In this document: positions 43,646 to 46,649 of the stretch, piece by piece | How the letters are laid out: the number at the start of each line of letters is the position of its first letter | How positions within the stretch are numbered: the first letter of the stretch is position 1 | Assembly (NCBI GenBank): GCA_002839765.1 | Contig: PGYR01000037.1 | Span: forward strand, 1-46,649 | Reading direction: 5' to 3' | DNA from: Ignavibacteriae bacterium HGW-Ignavibacteriae-4 | GTDB lineage: Bacteria; Bacteroidota; Ignavibacteria; Kapaibacteriales; UBA2268 | Length of the DNA stretch: 46,649 bases | Translations under genes and position numbers: made by a program | Notes under the pieces: model-generated | What the model was told of the DNA's origin: nothing | Seen by the model: the letters and a program-made list of their open reading frames with translations, nothing else | The model's database searches: none

Positions 43646-44428
43646 ATGGAAAAATGCTTTGTGATTCAACCCTTTGATAACGATAAGTTTGATAAGCGAT
43701 TTGAAGATATATTTAAACCTGCAATTCAGAATGCTGGTCTCGAACCGTATAGAATTGACAAAGACCTCAGTGTTAGAATTATGATTGACGAGATAGAACA
43801 GAACATTTCTGACTCTGTCATATGCTTCGCTGAAATTACTAGTGATAATCCAAATGTTTGGTACGAACTAGGTTTTGCTTTTGCCAAAAATAAGGATGTG
43901 GTTATGATATGTTCAGATGAACGAAATGATAAGTTTCCATTTGATATTCAGCATAGACACATAATCAAGTATAGTACAAATTCTAAAAGTGACTTTGAAG
44001 ATTTAGAAGACACCATTACCCGCAAAATCAAAGCTTATATGAGTAAAACTATGACTGCAAAATCAATAAGTTCTGCTCCAATAGCTGATCGTGAAGGTTT
44101 AAAAAGCCATGAAATTGCCCTTTTAGTCTTGGCGATAGAAAATCAAATAACTACTGAAGATTCGATTCTAGTTTATCAATTAAAAAATGAAATGAATAAA
44201 GCAGGTTACACAGATGTGGCAACTAGTGTGGGAATCAGATCGCTAAAAAGTTCTGGACTTATCGAAACATTTAAAGAAATTGATGAATGGAATAATGGAC
44301 AAGAATATCTTGCTTGCAGACTAACAGATTTAGGGGAACAATGGATAATGCAAAATCAAGATACACTTGAATTTAAAATATCACAACAAAGCTTCACAAC
44401 GAATGAAGATGATGATGTACCATTTTAA
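43646..44428 (+). CDS. TIR/nucleoside-deoxyribosyltransferase-like protein with C-terminal winged helix
   Basis: The 260-residue protein begins KCFVIQPFDNDKFDKRF and contains ITSDNPNVWYELGFAFA (64-80), with Glu74 at the position of the catalytic glutamate of nucleoside 2-deoxyribosyltransferase-like and TIR-like NADase domains, then KFPFDIQHRHIIKY. Residues 150-245 look like a winged-helix module (SHEIALLVLAIENQ, DVATSVGIRSLKSSGLIET, RLTDLGEQW). Proteins with this N-terminus occur in antiphage and nucleotide-signalling contexts, where they degrade NAD or nucleotides. A sensor (winged helix) joined to an effector is inferred. Confidence 0.7.
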   Translation: MEKCFVIQPFDNDKFDKRFEDIFKPAIQNAGLEPYRIDKDLSVRIMIDEIEQNISDSVICFAEITSDNPNVWYELGFAFAKNKDVVMICSDERNDKFPFDIQHRHIIKYSTNSKSDFEDLEDTITRKIKAYMSKTMTAKSISSAPIADREGLKSHEIALLVLAIENQITTEDSILVYQLKNEMNKAGYTDVATSVGIRSLKSSGLIETFKEIDEWNNGQEYLACRLTDLGEQWIMQNQDTLEFKISQQSFTTNEDDDVPF

Positions 44429-44516
44429 TTGTTAAATTGCTCTCAGCAACTATAAATAACAAATCTGACATTATAAGACACATTTAAACAACTTGATATT
44501 AGCACTTTGAGCATAA

Positions 44517-44822
44517 GAAATTTACTCAACCATCTCTTTTTCAATTAGGAAAACGAAGAGTTGGGACTACGAGACTGATAAACGAATAAAAGAATCAAAG
44601 CGACACGCTGACATCTATGTCTTCTGCCACCTAAAGCATACAGAACAAGCAACAATAGACCCACTGAAAATGGAACAATGGGACTTCTACATCCTCCCAA
44701 CCCAACGTCTTAATAATTACGAACGTAGTCAGAGCTCTATTACAATAAACTCCCTCCGAAAACTCACCGACGCAAAGCCATATTCTGAACTTAGTGCAGC
44801 AATAGAAGATGCTTGTCTTTGA
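44517..44822 (+). pseudogene. C-terminal remnant of a foreign gene
   Basis: This lies in the 596-bp gap between 44428 and 45025. The frame is open from 44517 to TGA at 44820-44822 but has no start until codon 52. It encodes KSWDYETDKRIKESKRHADI, then YVFCHLKH, IDPLKMEQWDFYILPT and SITINSLRKLTDA, an evidently real protein end. The pattern of DPLxxxQWxFYxLPT recalls conserved C-termini of restriction-associated proteins; this is from memory and uncertain. C-rich codons (CTC, CCA, ACC) differ from neighbours. The rest of the gap shows nothing recognisable. Confidence 0.65.
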
Positions 44823-45024
44823 TGAATTTTTATACAAACATCATTATCGTTTTTGTGAGAATGATAATTCTAGAATCAGGATATTCTGCGGTTATTTGGT
44901 GTTAATAAAATTGTGATTCAAATCATCTTTATCTATTGAATTAAATAATTTTACACCTTTAACTCCATTTATAGCTAAATTGCATCTTGAACTTTTCACT
45001 TTTATAAAAATAGTTATTTAAAAT

Positions 45025-46299
45025 ATGTCATTTGAAAATATCGGATTATCAGAATCCATCCTCCGTGCAGTAGAAAAACAAGGTTACGATAAGCCTTCTC
45101 CAATTCAAGAAAAAGTAATACCATTGATTTTAGCGGGCAAAGATGTCCTAGCATCAGCTCAAACTGGTACCGGTAAAACAGCTGGGTTCACACTCCCAAT
45201 GCTTCAGATACTTTCAGAAGCACAACAATCTGGTAAAAAACCTGTCAGAGCATTAGTGCTTACTCCAACTAGAGAATTAGCGGCTCAAGTACACGAAAGT
45301 GTAGAATCTTACAGTGAGTTTTTAGATATAAGCTCAACAGTGATTTTCGGGGGTGTAAAGCAAATGAAACAAGTTGCTAGAATAAAGAAGGGTATTGATA
45401 TACTAATAGCAACACCAGGTAGATTATTAGATTTAGTTGATCAGGGTTTACTCTTCTTAGATAAAGTTGAATTCTTGGTATTAGATGAAGCTGATAGAAT
45501 GCTTGATATGGGTTTTGCTCGTGATATAAATAAAGTATTAGCACTTTTACCATCAAAACGTCAGAATTTATTATTCTCAGCGACATTTTCGTCTGAAATC
45601 AAAACGCTTGCTAAAAAATTCATGCATTATCCGACTCTAGTTGAAGCTGAACCAGAGAACAGTACAGTTGATAAAATTATCCAAACTGCCTATAGGGTAG
45701 ATACAAATGATAAACTTCCAGTGCTTATTAATATGATAAATGATGGGAATTGGAAACAAGTATTAGTATTTACAAGAACTAAACATAGAGCTAATAAAAT
45801 AGCTGACAAACTAAACAGAGCTAATATAAGCGCCTCCGCAATACATGGTAATAAAAGCCAAGGAGCAAGAACAAAGGCCTTAGAAGATTTTAAAAATAGC
45901 ACGATTCGAATATTGGTAGCTACCGATATTGCTGCTCGTGGATTAGATATACCATTACTACCTCACGTTATCAACTTCGAGTTACCAAATATACCAGAAG
46001 ATTATGTCCACAGGATAGGCCGTACAGGTAGAGCAGGAGCTAGTGGAGAAGCGATTTCACTTGTTGCACACGATGAAGTAGATTATGTAGCTAGCATCGA
46101 GAAGCTATTAGGTGAGGAATTCGAAAGAAAGATAATTGAAGGATATGAGCCACAATTAAAAGATGCTCGTCCAACTCCACAAGGAAATGGTGGTGCTAAT
46201 AGACAAAAATCAAGACCTAAATCAAGTCCACCTTCAAAAAGTAGAGCAGAAACACAGCTAAATTGGAAGAAAAAGAAAAAGTTCTTAGGTAAGAAGTAG
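45025..46299 (+). CDS. rhlE: DEAD-box RNA helicase, RhlE-like
   Basis: The 424-residue protein has all core motifs: Q motif ([14 protein letters not shown]), motif [21 protein letters not shown] in [16 protein letters not shown] in [16 protein letters not shown] and HRIGRTGR. A basic C-terminal tail ([28 protein letters not shown]) is typical of RhlE proteins of this group. It unwinds RNA in ribosome assembly or cold adaptation. Confidence 0.93.
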   Translation: MSFENIGLSESILRAVEKQGYDKPSPIQEKVIPLILAGKDVLASAQTGTGKTAGFTLPMLQILSEAQQSGKKPVRALVLTPTRELAAQVHESVESYSEFLDISSTVIFGGVKQMKQVARIKKGIDILIATPGRLLDLVDQGLLFLDKVEFLVLDEADRMLDMGFARDINKVLALLPSKRQNLLFSATFSSEIKTLAKKFMHYPTLVEAEPENSTVDKIIQTAYRVDTNDKLPVLINMINDGNWKQVLVFTRTKHRANKIADKLNRANISASAIHGNKSQGARTKALEDFKNSTIRILVATDIAARGLDIPLLPHVINFELPNIPEDYVHRIGRTGRAGASGEAISLVAHDEVDYVASIEKLLGEEFERKIIEGYEPQLKDARPTPQGNGGANRQKSRPKSSPPSKSRAETQLNWKKKKKFLGKK

Positions 46300-46394
46300 G
46301 AAGTTAAATCAACTCTAACACGACTCTTTAGGTGCTCAATATCCTTTGAGTGACTCAGAGCGTAGATCTACTAGCTAAGATGAATAGTACTTAT

Positions 46395-46422
46395 ATTGCC
46401 GTTGGCTTTAGCTGACGGCAAT
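46395..46422. repeat. Long hairpin, terminator-like or dispersed repeat
   Basis: ATTGCCGTTGGCT-TT-AGCTGACGGCAAT is a 13-bp stem with two G-T wobble pairs and a TT loop. It lies between the convergent ends of the helicase gene and the T9SS gene and could terminate both. No long T-run follows. Confidence 0.55.
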
Positions 46423-46439
46423 ACTGCTAGAATTATCGT

Positions 46440-46649
46440 CTACTCCACCACAATCACGCTCTTCGTAATAGCATCGTAAGGTGTAATTAATCTTACTTGA
46501 AATAACGAACTGTGCTCCTTTGGAGGAGCTGTCTCGAGCATGCGAGAGACTGAGGAGGATGATTTAGAAAGTTCTTCTTCGTTTGTCCACCTCCGTCTGA
46601 CACCTGCGGTGTCAGCCACCTCCGCCAGCGGAGGAAAATGCCCTACTCC
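46440..46649 (-). CDS. 3' end of a T9SS-exported protein gene, containing element C in frame
   Basis: Reading the minus strand from the window edge gives 69 open codons ending at TAG 46440-46442. The last 23 residues, SSLFQVRLITPYDAITKSVI then VVE, are the final strands of a type A T9SS sorting domain. The preceding 40 or so codons are element C, translated without a stop (PPLAEVADTAG, RRRWTNEEELSKSSSSVS, RMLETAPPKEH). The gene continues beyond the window, so whether the reading frame upstream is intact cannot be seen. Confidence 0.6.
   Translation of the reverse strand, partial: GVGHFPPLAEVADTAGVRRRWTNEEELSKSSSSVSRMLETAPPKEHSSLFQVRLITPYDAITKSVIVVE
46507..46634. mobile_element. Paired-hairpin palindromic element, gene-less copy (element C)
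   Basis: Hairpin GCTCCTTTGGAGGAGC (46514-46529), small hairpin TCTCG...CGAGA (46532-46547), TGAGGAGG; a 28-base core; CCACCTCCGTC; hairpin TGACACC-TGC-GGTGTCA (46598-46614); GCCA; hairpin CCTCCGCCAGCGGAGG (46619-46634). It is 128 bp like element B, with nearly identical left hairpins, outer right hairpin and linkers, but a different inner right hairpin, which argues for selection on pairing rather than sequence. Confidence 0.85.

Noticed and set aside
1-46649. CRISPR arrays, tRNA or rRNA genes, prophage genes
   Set aside because: No regularly spaced direct repeats, cloverleaf-like intergenic segments, rRNA-like stretches or phage structural genes were seen on reading the gaps.

Overview
The window is AT-rich DNA from a member of the Bacteroidota/FCB group, perhaps a Kapabacteria- or Ignavibacteria-like lineage. 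The support is several secreted proteins ending in type IX secretion (T9SS) sorting domains, a PorE-like OmpA/propeller/TPR envelope protein, and promoter-like elements of the TAnnTTTG type with few strong Shine-Dalgarno sites. I found no rRNA, tRNA or CRISPR array.

Layout. 1-1933: 5' part of a secreted protein on the minus strand. 2162-3097: EgtD-like histidine methyltransferase. 3227-13455: a roughly 10 kb plus-strand gene train preceded by a perfect palindromic operator. It holds a membrane protein, a T9SS-exported Kelch-like protein, a TetR regulator, a second membrane protein, a His-rich lipoprotein, a diheme DUF3365 lipoprotein and a tripartite RND efflux pump; the first six genes are spaced or overlapped as for translational coupling. 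13594-23603: a COG2509 flavoprotein, PorE-like protein, O-methyltransferase-like protein, two tandem PPK2 polyphosphate kinases and a T9SS-exported BNR-propeller protein. 24.3-24.9 kb: a mobile element carrying a DUF559 nuclease gene. 25-27 kb: M15 peptidase and TPR protein. 27.2-32.3 kb: a likely amino-sugar set (Gfo/Idh/MocA dehydrogenase, FemAB/GNAT-like protein with a frameshift, DegT aminotransferase), interrupted by two foreign-looking genes and an attC-like structure. 32.3-37 kb: a repeat-rich gap, a T9SS propeller protein and small membrane proteins or lipoproteins. 42618-37164: a tightly overlapping housekeeping operon rsmI-dut-fmt-pfkA-nadK-lgt. 42.7-44.8 kb: a small defence-like patch (PD-(D/E)XK-like protein, TIR/deoxyribosyltransferase-like protein, remnant of a third gene). 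45-46.6 kb: RhlE-like helicase and the 3' end of a T9SS protein gene containing a palindromic element.

The most notable signal is a family of paired-hairpin elements. The copy at 24320-24850 has, at each end, two hairpins joined by conserved linkers, arranged as inverted repeats around a DUF559 nuclease gene. It sits in a partial duplicate of the neighbouring M15 peptidase 3' end, and removing it with one copy of a 3-bp direct repeat restores that sequence in frame. Two 128-bp copies with the same architecture and no gene lie at 7724-7851 (inside the efflux gene train) and 46507-46634 (in frame inside a T9SS gene). This looks like an autonomous element with MITE-like derivatives, built like REP/RAYT systems but with a Vsr-like nuclease.

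Three genes have single-base anomalies: a frameshift in DUF559, a frameshift in the FemAB-like gene, and an ATC in place of ATG in lgt. These may be biology or sequence error and need read-level confirmation.
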